Of a DNA stretch of 33,243 nucleotides, positions 1 to 6,812 are shown piece after piece; position 1 is the first letter of the stretch, and the number at the start of each line of letters is the position of its first letter. The notes beneath the pieces were generated by a model. The model was not told the DNA's origin, did no database searches, and worked only from the letters and a program-made list of their open reading frames with translations. Origin of the DNA: Thalassovita sp. (GTDB lineage: Bacteria; Bacteroidota; Bacteroidia; Cytophagales; Flammeovirgaceae); contig PBYL01000424.1 in the NCBI GenBank assembly GCA_002729595.1, positions 1 to 33,243 of the forward strand, written 5' to 3'. A program made the translations under genes and the position numbers.

Positions 1-71
1 TCTTTGTTGGCTCTTTGTTGGCTCTTTGTTGGCTCTTTGTTGGCTCTTTGTTGGCTCTTTGTTGGCTCTTT
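1..71. repeat. 11-bp tandem repeat, six copies plus a partial copy
   Basis: The unit TCTTTGTTGGC is repeated six times without a mismatch (1-66), followed by TCTTT, after which the sequence becomes unique. The array starts at the window edge, so the true copy number is unknown and probably larger. There are no spacers between units, so it is not a CRISPR. A short open frame running through it is only a product of the repeat. It lies in the mobile element, downstream of the repressor-like gene. Confidence 0.95.
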
Positions 72-139
72 ATATCTACTTTTGTGCCTATAAAGGTATA
101 TCAAGTATGTAACTCATTTAATTCACTACTTTCAAATGT

Positions 140-162
140 GCCAATTTATTATTGGCCTTTTT
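140..162 (+). terminator. Small hairpin with T-run
   Basis: GCCAAT (140-145) and ATTGGC (151-156) form a 6-bp stem with a 5-nt loop, followed by CTTTTT. On the plus strand this has the form of an intrinsic terminator, which would serve a gene left of the window. On the minus strand, just after the stop of the 164-1003 gene, there is no T-run. The stem is short, so this is a moderate call. Confidence 0.4.
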
Positions 163-163
163 A

Positions 164-1003
164 CTATAGTAAGTCTGCAAAAGAAATTGGTGTATATGGT
201 CTATAATCAAATGGTGGAGCTTTAAAGAACTTAAGTGCCATATTTAATTTTTCAAAGCGTTCGATAAACAGTTGCTTACCTTCTAAATAATAAGATGTTT
301 TATTTTCTGATGACTCATTTTTTTTACTTAATTTTTCTTTCCAGTTTTCATTTTTTATAGAGTCCTTTGGTGATATGGGTAGTTTTATATTATTTAGATT
401 GTATTGTTTATAAAAGATAATCTTAAATTGTTGTTGCTCAAAAATACTCAAGTCTTGAAAAGATTTGCTGTTTACTAAGTGATTGTAAATTAATTCTATT
501 TCGGATATAGATTGTTCAATTAAAGTTTGAAGTTGACTTGCTGGTAACAAGCGTGCGATTTCTTCATAGTAGTTATGAGCAATTATTGATAAATAATAAA
601 TTTTACTTTCAAATTCTTCTTTTGAGATGTTTAATACAGACAATCCAGTGCTTATAAAACTTATAATTATATTTTCTTTTTGATTTTCGTATAATTCAAT
701 TATTCTCTCTTTATCAAGTAATCTACTTTTTAAAGTATTTACTTCATTATTTAATTTAACAAGCTCTTGTTTTAATTGGTTAGTCTCTTTTTCGAAAGAT
801 GGAACAAGGTTGTTAAGGAGTAATTCTTCAACAGTTACCCCCAAAGCATTTGCGACTCTAGTTAACCTACCTAAAGTAATATCAGATTTACCATTTTCTA
901 TTGCAGAATAAGCAGATTTACCAATTCCCATTCTTTGAGCGACTTCTACTGCTGTTAGATTTTTGCTGAGTCGTATTTCTTTGATTTTTGTATAAATATC
1001 CAT
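164..1003 (-). CDS. XRE-family HTH transcriptional regulator (element repressor candidate)
   Basis: A protein of 279 residues. Residues about 6-62 are a classic Cro/C1-type helix-turn-helix (AVEVAQRMGIGKSAYSAIENG, then ITLGRLTRVANALGV). Residues about 69-112 are a predicted coiled coil rich in K/E/L, probably for dimerisation. The remaining C-terminal part is unrecognised. I chose the ATG at 1003 because the HTH begins right there; an in-frame extension to 1096 encodes an unlikely hydrophobic leader and covers the palindromic operator. The gene is divergent from the HTH gene at 1161, with palindromes in between, which is the arrangement of a repressor controlling an excision/replication module. 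The role as element master repressor is inference; the DNA-binding fold is well supported. Confidence 0.85.
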   Translation of the reverse strand: MDIYTKIKEIRLSKNLTAVEVAQRMGIGKSAYSAIENGKSDITLGRLTRVANALGVTVEELLLNNLVPSFEKETNQLKQELVKLNNEVNTLKSRLLDKERIIELYENQKENIIISFISTGLSVLNISKEEFESKIYYLSIIAHNYYEEIARLLPASQLQTLIEQSISEIELIYNHLVNSKSFQDLSIFEQQQFKIIFYKQYNLNNIKLPISPKDSIKNENWKEKLSKKNESSENKTSYYLEGKQLFIERFEKLNMALKFFKAPPFDYRPYTPISFADLL

Positions 1004-1070
1004 CACAGTATAAAAATACTTGTTCAGGTTGTATTTGCGAAAATGCAGAAAGTAAATAATTATTTTGCTT

Positions 1071-1100
1071 ACAAATGTTTGTTTATATATAAACATGTTT
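1071..1100. promoter_or_regulatory. Overlapping palindromes in the divergent intergenic region (operator candidate)
   Basis: TGTTTATATATAAACA (1080-1095) is a perfect 16-bp palindrome. It overlaps ACAAA-TG-TTTGT (1071-1082) and AAACATGTTT (1091-1100). All share TGTTT/AAACA half-sites. The cluster lies between the start of the XRE regulator (1003) and the divergent HTH gene (1161), where an autoregulating repressor would be expected to bind. Binding is inferred. Confidence 0.6.
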
Positions 1101-1160
1101 GATTATATATTGACTTTTATATTCCTGCTTATTATATTGCATAAAAAAAACTTTAAGAAT

Positions 1161-1463
1161 ATGGACAACATTCAATGTTTAGAATCAAGCATTAAGAAGT
1201 GCTTCGAGTATTTGTCTCTTGCAAGTAAAGAGTTCAATGAAGCACAGAAGTTTATTTCAGAACTAAAAATAGAATCTGAGAAAACAGGTACATCTGCAGA
1301 TGATTATCTTTCTAAAGATGATTTTATGAAAATCTTGAATATTAGTAATTCCACTTTTTGTAAATGGGAGCGTGAGGGTAAAATGAAAGTTACTAGACTA
1401 GGTAAAGGTATTACTTATATCCACAAATCGGAATTAGAAAAATTACTTAAAAGCGCTGCGTAA
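1161..1463 (+). CDS. Excisionase-like helix-turn-helix protein
   Basis: A 100-residue protein. The first 45 residues are helical and charged; residues about 50-96 are a MerR/excisionase-type winged helix (HTH_17): LSKDDFMKILNISNSTFCKW, then EREGKMKVTRLGKGITYIHKS. This is the usual domain of small Bacteroidetes element proteins called excisionase or helix-turn-helix domain protein. The ATG at 1161 is preferred over an in-frame start at 1065: the extra 32 residues would be hydrophobic, and the earlier start would run through the operator palindromes. Being divergent from the repressor and upstream of the replication genes suggests a recombination directionality factor or early activator. Which of the two cannot be decided from sequence. 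Confidence 0.75.
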   Translation: MDNIQCLESSIKKCFEYLSLASKEFNEAQKFISELKIESEKTGTSADDYLSKDDFMKILNISNSTFCKWEREGKMKVTRLGKGITYIHKSELEKLLKSAA

Positions 1464-1464
1464 G

Positions 1465-1488
1465 AAAGTCTAAAATCGAAGACTTTTT
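1465..1488 (+). terminator. Possible intrinsic terminator after the excisionase-like gene
   Basis: AAAGTCT (1465-1471) pairs with AGACTTT (1480-1486) across an 8-nt loop and runs into a T-stretch. It begins 2 nt after the stop of the 1161-1463 gene. The stem is 7 bp and AT-rich, so termination may be partial. If active, the primase-helicase gene needs its own promoter in 1490-1594. Confidence 0.45.
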
Positions 1489-1568
1489 CTTCAAATAAAT
1501 TTTATTGGCCATTATCAAAAGATGAGATGAATGTGAGAATGCATTTTTCTTGTGTTGGTGGTCTTCTA

Positions 1569-1592
1569 TTGTTTAATGTATAACAATATACA
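1569..1592. promoter_or_regulatory. Operator-like dyad immediately upstream of the primase-helicase gene
   Basis: TGTATA-ACAA-TATACA (1577-1592) is a perfect 6-4-6 inverted repeat ending 2 nt before the ATG at 1595. It overlaps a second dyad, TTGTT-N8-AACAA (1569-1586). Being so close to the start codon, a bound protein would block transcription or translation. The half-sites resemble those in the 1071-1100 cluster only loosely, so the binding protein is unknown. Confidence 0.5.
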
Positions 1593-1594
1593 CA

Positions 1595-2830
1595 ATGAAA
1601 AATAATATTGCAGATCAATATATTAGAATAGGGACAAAGTATTACAAGAGAACAGAAATGCCTCTTGCTTCAAATGATTCAATATCTGTTTTATTAAATT
1701 GGGATAAAGAAACCATTAAGTTCGATTATGGTGATAAAATTTTAAGACAGGTCAAGAATTTTGATGGGTTTTGTTTAATCCCTTCTCATACAAATTACCA
1801 GCAAATACATGGCAATTTTTATAATAAGTATGAAGATATAGGCTATAATCCTATAAATGGAGAGTGTCATAGAACTCTACAATTCTTAGATCATATTTTT
1901 GGAGAACACTTTCATCTCGGACTTGAATATTTAAAAGTGCTTTTTGAAAATCCACGTCAGATTTTGCCAATTCTTTGTCTTGTAAGTAAGGAAAGAGAAA
2001 CAGGAAAAACAACATTTTTGAACTGGTTAAAAGCCATTTTTAAAGGTAATATGACTATTAATACTAATGAGGACTTTAGGAGTAGGTTTAATTCAGACTG
2101 GTCTAGCAAGTTGATAATTGCAGTTGATGAAACCTTGCTAGATAAAAAAGAAGATTCTGAACGTCTAAAAACCTTAAGTACTTCACGGGTAAATAAAACA
2201 GAAGCAAAAGGAAAGGATAAAGTGGAGCACGAATTCTTTGGTAAATTTATTCTGTGTGCTAATCCAAAAGATAATGAGCCATTTATAAAATTGGATAGTG
2301 AAGAGATTAGGTATTGGATTGTTACTGTTCCAAGATTACAAGTAAGAGTTCCAGGTTTGTTAGATGAGATGATAAAAGAAATTCCTGCTTTTTTAAACTA
2401 TCTTATTCACCTTCCCATCAAGCATAAAGACAAAAACAGTCGAATGTGGTTTTCTGCAAAAAGTATCTCTACCGATGCATTGCAACAATTAAAAAAGCAA
2501 AACAGGCCTCTACTAGAAGCAGAAATTACTGAGGTTATCAAGGATAAGTTATTAGATCATAACTTAAAAGAAGTTTGTTATACCCGCCAAGATTTACAAG
2601 ATATTTTAAAGCATAAAGGGTTTAAGGTAACCATAACCCAAATGAACAATATCTTAAAACGTAAGTGGGATATGGATCCAGAAAAAAACAGTAAAGCTTA
2701 CAAAAGATATTTTTTCGAAAAGTCTGGAAGTGAGACTCAAACTGTATTTCATATGGAAAAAGGTAGATATTATACTTTTAAATCTGAAGACTTTCTTACA
2801 AGTGAAGAATTAAATTATTCAAAGAGTTAA
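1595..2830 (+). CDS. Primase-helicase family ATPase (DUF5906/D5-like replication protein)
   Basis: A 411-residue protein with an SF3/D5-like helicase core. The Walker A loop RETGKTTF lies at about residues 134-141 and the Walker B strand LIIAVDE at about 173-179. A sensor-like FILCANPKDNEPF follows, then an arginine-rich stretch. The C-terminal 130 residues look like a winged-helix domain (TRQDLQDILKHKGFKVTITQ). Proteins of this kind in phages, plasmids and satellite elements load at the origin and unwind DNA for element replication. The N-terminal 120 residues are not an obvious primase domain; a separate RepB-type primase is encoded downstream, so priming and unwinding may be split between two genes. 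The origin-like iteron array lies directly behind this gene. The ATPase call is firm, the helicase role is family knowledge. Confidence 0.8.
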   Translation: MKNNIADQYIRIGTKYYKRTEMPLASNDSISVLLNWDKETIKFDYGDKILRQVKNFDGFCLIPSHTNYQQIHGNFYNKYEDIGYNPINGECHRTLQFLDHIFGEHFHLGLEYLKVLFENPRQILPILCLVSKERETGKTTFLNWLKAIFKGNMTINTNEDFRSRFNSDWSSKLIIAVDETLLDKKEDSERLKTLSTSRVNKTEAKGKDKVEHEFFGKFILCANPKDNEPFIKLDSEEIRYWIVTVPRLQVRVPGLLDEMIKEIPAFLNYLIHLPIKHKDKNSRMWFSAKSISTDALQQLKKQNRPLLEAEITEVIKDKLLDHNLKEVCYTRQDLQDILKHKGFKVTITQMNNILKRKWDMDPEKNSKAYKRYFFEKSGSETQTVFHMEKGRYYTFKSEDFLTSEELNYSKS

Positions 2831-2882
2831 TCGGGATTAAATACTTATTAGAAATATGGTTTCTATAAAATTTTTTAAAAAC

Positions 2883-3106
2883 TGATGAATTGATGAATAT
2901 AATAATTTTATGTGTATAAAATATTGTAAATGAGAAAGTTATAGCTGTCATCGAAATGTCATCAGTTTGTCATCAATCATCAAAATGACTAGAAAATGAA
3001 GGAACAGTTTGAAAGTGATGACAATATGATGCAAAAGTGATGCTGGGTCTAAAGTATTGACAGCCAGTATATTTAAGTGTCAAATATGTCGAAAATTCAT
3101 CGAAAT
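2883..3106. other. Iteron-like inverted array, candidate replication origin
   Basis: This lies in the 376-bp gene-free gap 2831-3206. Three TGTCATC heptamers start at 2946, 2957 and 2968, exactly 11 bp apart. After a spacer, three inverted copies follow with the same 11-bp phasing: GATGACA at 3017, GATGCAA at 3028 and GATGCTG at 3039. Related pieces are a tandem TGATGAAT duplication (2883-2898) and TCATCGAAAT at 2948-2957, repeated at 3097-3106. The 100 bp to the left (about 2835-2935) are very AT-rich, like a DNA-unwinding element. Position between a primase-helicase gene and a primase gene fits an origin. An operator is the alternative. Confidence 0.65.
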
Positions 3107-3179
3107 CAGTTTTTAATTTCAAATCTCAGGATATAGCTAATCTTACTATGGAATATTTAATTATTTCAATATGCACAAG

Positions 3180-3194
3180 TCCGCCTAAAGCGGA
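3180..3194 (+). promoter_or_regulatory. GC-rich hairpin ahead of the RepB-type primase gene
   Basis: TCCGC-CTAAA-GCGGA is a perfect 5-bp GC-rich stem with a 5-nt loop, ending 12 nt before the ATG at 3207, in otherwise AT-rich DNA. It lies where it could affect ribosome access or mark the edge of the origin region. No further evidence of function. Confidence 0.35.
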
Positions 3195-3206
3195 AAATTT
3201 AAAATT

Positions 3207-3971
3207 ATGAAAGACGTAGAAAACTATTTAAATGCAATGCCTGCTGAAAAATACATTCTACAGCTTTGGCATAAAGAGGAGGATATCTTTCGTCCAATTC
3301 GTAAGATACTGAGTAAAGAAGAATTACTAAATCATATAAATTTTCTAAAAGCTAAAAACTGCCAGGGATATAATATCTATTGTAGGCCAGATGAATATTG
3401 CTATATATTACTTGATGACTTATCCAAGGAGGTACTAGGTAAGTTGGCAGAACTAAAACCTTGTTTGTTAATGGAGACAAGTCCAGGTAATTACCAGGCT
3501 TTTATAAGGTTAGTAAATACGCCAAACACCAGGGAAAATGTATTAGCAATTTGTAGAGCTTTAGCTGATCAATTTAGAGCAGATAGAGGTGCAGCAAAAC
3601 CTGAGCAAGTAGGTAGATTACCTGGTTTTACCAATCGTAAAGAAAAGCATAATGTTAATGGCAAATATCCTTTTGTAAAGCTTCATAAATATCAAAATAG
3701 GTTTAGTACTTATCAATCAGAGGTTTCCCGCCATGGGCGGTCTTGTGCCAATATAGAAGTTAAGACTCCAAGTTTCAATAAAGCTTATGATAGAAGCAGA
3801 AGAGATTTTGCCATGGCATGTAATGCAATTAGGCAAAATAAAAGTGATAGGGAAATATATGAAATACTAGTAAGGAGATCTGAGAAAATAAGAGGTAGTA
3901 ATCAAAAAAGAATAGATAGTTATATCAGAACAACCATTAAAAATGCTCGAAGAGCACTCCAAGGATATTAA
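3207..3971 (+). CDS. RepB-family DNA primase
   Basis: A 254-residue protein whose first 150 residues match the RepB/RepB'-type primase domain known from mobilizable plasmids and integrative elements (archaeo-eukaryotic primase superfamily). Visible signature pieces are YILLDDL (about 66-72, acidic metal-binding site), METSPGNYQAFIRL (about 89-102) and the strongly conserved GRLPGFTNRKEKH (about 136-148). The C-terminal 90 residues are basic (RSRRDFAMACNAIRQNKSDREIYEIL, counted as two parts around residue 195) and probably bind DNA. It would make primers at the origin, presumably the iteron array just upstream. There is no relaxase domain fused to it, unlike MobA/RepB fusions. The stop lies 29 bp inside the next gene, suggesting translational coupling. 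Confidence 0.8.
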   Translation: MKDVENYLNAMPAEKYILQLWHKEEDIFRPIRKILSKEELLNHINFLKAKNCQGYNIYCRPDEYCYILLDDLSKEVLGKLAELKPCLLMETSPGNYQAFIRLVNTPNTRENVLAICRALADQFRADRGAAKPEQVGRLPGFTNRKEKHNVNGKYPFVKLHKYQNRFSTYQSEVSRHGRSCANIEVKTPSFNKAYDRSRRDFAMACNAIRQNKSDREIYEILVRRSEKIRGSNQKRIDSYIRTTIKNARRALQGY

Positions 3972-5178
3972 AGAGAACCCCAACCAGCGGGCACTGGAAG
4001 GGGCTATTAAATCAATTTCTAAATTAATAAAAATCGATGTCATGATTAAAATTATTAATCGTCTAGAAAAAAACGAAAAAATGTTTTCAGAGTTAGAGAG
4101 AGCAAAAAATCGTTTTAGAGAAAAAAGTGCTTATGAGTACTATAAGCCAATTCAGGTTATTAGTAAAGTTTGCCAGGTAATTTTACCTGGCTTTTCGGTA
4201 CTTACTGGTATATTTGCTTTAACTGTAATTTTCAATGCTTTTTTACCTGGCTATTTATCAGTATTGCTTGCTGCATTGTTACTCTCCCTTTGGGAGAGGA
4301 TTAAATGCATTCTCCTTCTTAAGAATTATGAGTATTACTACTTAAATAATGCTTTGGGAATTGGTTTGATAGTGACTTCATTCATCTTTGCTTCTGGTAG
4401 TATATACCTTAGTATTACTGGAGTTAGTAATTTGAGTGAACAATTAGATGAAACTGAACTAATAGTAAACAGTGAATTCGAGAGTAAAAAAGATAGCATC
4501 TTAACATTGTACACGCGTGATATTGAAGGCTCAAAAAAAGCCGCTGAAAGCTACTTTGAAAAGAATTCTTATAATGGAGTTATCCGCTATGCTAAAGATG
4601 AAAGATATGCAAAGCATTATCAGGAATTGATGGAAGAAATATTAGAGCTTAAAAAGAATAGGAATGTGTCTTTAAAAAGCTTAGAAAAGCTTAAAATGGC
4701 AAGGCTTAAGTCAGGTAAAAAGGATTATCAATCAAACACATATTCTTTTCTCGCCATTACTATTATCATTGAAATACTGATAATAGCTTCAAATTGGTTT
4801 TTAGTGTTTTTCGATTATCGAATTTACAAAGAAGAAGGCTTAATTAAGTCAAGTATTGATAGTAAAATCAATTTAAGTCCTGATGAAATAACTAATGTTT
4901 TTCAAGCCTATTTACTACCTAAATTACTCAATGAACAGTTAGTAGCAGCTAGTGCCACATCAAATACTAGTAAAATAGGTTTTCAATCTACACTCAATAA
5001 AACAGCTAGTAATCAAGAAGAAACAAGAAATAATCAAGAAAACGGATTACTGAGTGCAGTTAGTGAGAAAAACTTAATATATGATATTCAAGCTGGTAAA
5101 AGAGACTACAGGAGTCTAATGAAAAAGTATAAGATAAATGTTCTAACACTAAAAAACTATATCGAGAACTATGGTTGA
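3943..5178 (+). CDS. Multi-pass membrane protein of unknown function (element cargo or replication-linked)
   Basis: I do not recognise this 411-residue protein. Residues 1-65 are charged and helical. Hydrophobic segments lie at about 76-100, 103-118, 137-158 and 267-290. A charged, Lys/Glu-rich helical region (165-260) lies between the third and fourth, and about 120 hydrophilic residues follow the last. The final 30 residues (YRSLMKKYKINVLTLKNYI, about 391-409) look like a small helix-turn-helix. It overlaps the primase gene by 29 bp and the integrase gene by 8 bp, so it is embedded in the element's core operon, not at a cargo edge. Later in-frame ATGs exist (for example 4042), so the start is uncertain. 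Possible roles: anchoring replication to the membrane, host or phage interference, or immunity. None is proven. Confidence 0.7.
   Translation: MLEEHSKDIKENPNQRALEGAIKSISKLIKIDVMIKIINRLEKNEKMFSELERAKNRFREKSAYEYYKPIQVISKVCQVILPGFSVLTGIFALTVIFNAFLPGYLSVLLAALLLSLWERIKCILLLKNYEYYYLNNALGIGLIVTSFIFASGSIYLSITGVSNLSEQLDETELIVNSEFESKKDSILTLYTRDIEGSKKAAESYFEKNSYNGVIRYAKDERYAKHYQELMEEILELKKNRNVSLKSLEKLKMARLKSGKKDYQSNTYSFLAITIIIEILIIASNWFLVFFDYRIYKEEGLIKSSIDSKINLSPDEITNVFQAYLLPKLLNEQLVAASATSNTSKIGFQSTLNKTASNQEETRNNQENGLLSAVSEKNLIYDIQAGKRDYRSLMKKYKINVLTLKNYIENYG
4172..4195 (+). terminator. Perfect intragenic hairpin with T-run
   Basis: GCCAGGTAA (4172-4180), two Ts, then TTACCTGGC (4183-4191) and TTTT. 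It has the outline of an intrinsic terminator (9-bp stem), but lies inside the membrane protein gene, and the tiny spacer means the inner A-T pairs must open to form the loop. TTTTACCTGGC is repeated exactly 60 bp later (4241-4251). It may attenuate the downstream part of the operon or simply be coding sequence. Confidence 0.3.
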
Positions 5179-6454
5179 TAATAAGAAGCTATCAGTAAAA
5201 TTCTATTTAAGAGACAACTTAAAAGAGCTTAAAAAAACTGATAAAAAGAGGGTTTATTGTCGTATAGGTTACGATCGAAAAGCTTCAGAAATATCATTAG
5301 ATTTCTGGTATAGTATGAAGGAGTGGAGTAAGAAAAAAGAATTACCAAAGTACGATGATGCTGGGATTGAATTTTTTAGTAATCTCAGGAGTGAGATATA
5401 TCAAATAAGAGCAGATTTATTTAATGAAAAAAGAAAGGTCTCAGCACGAAGGATTAAGATGATTTTAAGCGGAGAGGAGCTTTCTGGCAAAAAGGTAAAA
5501 CGGATAACTATAAGTGAGGCACTTGAATTATATAAAGAATATACTAATGAGAATATACAAATAGCATTGAGTACTAGAAAAAGTATAAAGGTTAAAATTA
5601 GAAGATGGGAAGAGTTTTTAAAAAGTAAAGGGAATCAAGAAATATTACTATCAGAAGTAGACAAAGTCTTTCTATTTGATATGGATTTGTATTACGTTAA
5701 TTCCGTTTCTAAACAGTTTAAAAAGCCATTAAAGCGTAATTATATTAATCATTTACATAAGTTTTTTAAGACGTTTCTAAACTGGTGTATCCTTAAGAAT
5801 TATATAAAAGAAAATCCTTACAAATTTTTTAAACTAAAAAAAGATGATAGCAAAGCTACAATTAAGTATCTAACCCAAGATGAATTAATCAAAATGCATA
5901 GTCATCAATTACACGGTAATATTAGATTGACTAAGATTAAAGATATGTTTTTATTTTGTTGTTATACTGGATTGAGGTTTAGTGATGTGACTGCATTAAA
6001 ATTAAGTGATATAACTTTAGTGAATGAAAACCTAGCAATTAAAAAAGAACAAGTAAAAACAGGTAAGAGAGTGTATATTCCACTACTTGAGCCAGCGAAG
6101 GAAATATATCATAAATATAAAGATGATGATGGAGCTAAAATTACAGGTTTGTTATTCCCAGGTATTACCAATCAAAAAGCTAATATTTATTTGAAGGAAA
6201 TAGCTACGATTTGTAATATCGATAAGACTCTTAATTTTCATATGTCAAGGCACACTTGTGGAACTTACCTAATAAGTAATGGAATGAGCTTAGAAGAAGT
6301 AGCTGAAATCCTAGGACATACCGATATAAAGACAACTAGGATATATGCGAAAATAACAGGTAAGAGCATCAACAAAAGTATGGAGGCAATCAACAAAAAG
6401 TTAGTCAAACATTTAGAGGGAGTTTGTCAAACAATTCCATCGAAAAGTAACTAG
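5171..6454 (+). CDS. Tyrosine-type site-specific integrase
   Basis: A 427-residue protein of the usual length for Bacteroidetes element integrases. It has an N-terminal arm-binding domain (VYCRIGYDRKASEISL region), a SAM-like core-binding domain (about 110-210) and a C-terminal catalytic domain. Catalytic residues can be placed: Arg269 in TGLRFSDV, His357 and Arg360 in HMSRH, His383 in LGHTD, and the nucleophile Tyr392 in RIYAKI. All are present, so the enzyme looks intact. The gene overlaps the membrane protein gene by 8 bp and ends 79 bp from the 3' end of ssrA, a classic integration site, pointing at it. It should carry out integration and, with a directionality factor, excision of this element. 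Confidence 0.95.
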   Translation: MVDNKKLSVKFYLRDNLKELKKTDKKRVYCRIGYDRKASEISLDFWYSMKEWSKKKELPKYDDAGIEFFSNLRSEIYQIRADLFNEKRKVSARRIKMILSGEELSGKKVKRITISEALELYKEYTNENIQIALSTRKSIKVKIRRWEEFLKSKGNQEILLSEVDKVFLFDMDLYYVNSVSKQFKKPLKRNYINHLHKFFKTFLNWCILKNYIKENPYKFFKLKKDDSKATIKYLTQDELIKMHSHQLHGNIRLTKIKDMFLFCCYTGLRFSDVTALKLSDITLVNENLAIKKEQVKTGKRVYIPLLEPAKEIYHKYKDDDGAKITGLLFPGITNQKANIYLKEIATICNIDKTLNFHMSRHTCGTYLISNGMSLEEVAEILGHTDIKTTRIYAKITGKSINKSMEAINKKLVKHLEGVCQTIPSKSN

Positions 6455-6486
6455 TTTTTAAGTGCGTTACCATGCTATTGATAAAC

Positions 6487-6520
6487 AAAAAAGCCCCTGA
6501 GCGTATCTCAGAGGCTTTTT
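6487..6520 (-). terminator. Intrinsic terminator, ssrA side (probably bidirectional)
   Basis: GCCCCTGAG (6493-6501), loop CGTAT, CTCAGAGGC (6507-6515), flanked by six As on the left and five Ts on the right. On the minus strand the single mismatch becomes a G-U pair, giving a 9-bp stem followed by a U-run 13-45 nt after the tmRNA 3' end. On the plus strand the stem has one mismatch and still ends in T5, so it can also stop integrase transcripts. Confidence 0.85.
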
Positions 6521-6532
6521 ACATTTTGTATG

Positions 6533-6560
6533 TGGAGCCGGAGGGATTCGAACCCTCGTC
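6533..6560. other. Probable attachment site at the ssrA 3' end
   Basis: The integrase gene abuts the 3' end of ssrA, and tyrosine integrases commonly use the T-arm/acceptor end of tmRNA genes as attB. The site would be the conserved end of ssrA (starting TGGAGCCGGAGGGATTCGAA on the plus strand) and would be restored by the element. I find no second copy in 1-6500, so the other att must lie left of the window. The ssrA terminator sits on the element side of this sequence, so the exact crossover is uncertain. Confidence 0.55.
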
Positions 6561-6812
6561 CAGAGAAGGTACCTAGTGAGCCTTCTACATGCTTATCTAC
6601 TCTTTAGATTTTCGTGCTGTAGCAGGTCGGTAGCAAACCGACTAACAGCCTTATCCACTTAAGTTTCACTTTGGTCACATGGCATTACCAAAGCTATTCT
6701 TGCGATTTCGACACCCCGTGCTCGACGCCAGCAAGACAAAGGCATCGCGGGATGATGGCCGGGGAACGAAGTTCAACCCTTTAAGCCGGGAATTATAACT
6801 CTAGAGTTATAA

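Noticed and set aside
1-71. Tandem repeats as a CRISPR array
   Set aside because: Units are 11 bp, directly adjacent and without spacers; no cas genes are seen.
15-206. Open frame of 63 codons through the tandem repeat
   Set aside because: Its first third is just the translated 11-bp repeat, and the rest has no recognisable protein features.
5171-6454. Integrase as an integron or Xer-type recombinase
   Set aside because: The arm-binding N-terminal domain, 427-residue length and position at ssrA fit an element integrase; XerC/D are near 300 residues and lack the arm domain.
6533-6600. A tRNA gene suggested by the GGATTCGAACCCT sequence
   Set aside because: It is the T-arm of tmRNA; the 5' partner lies 400 nt away and a tag frame is present in between.
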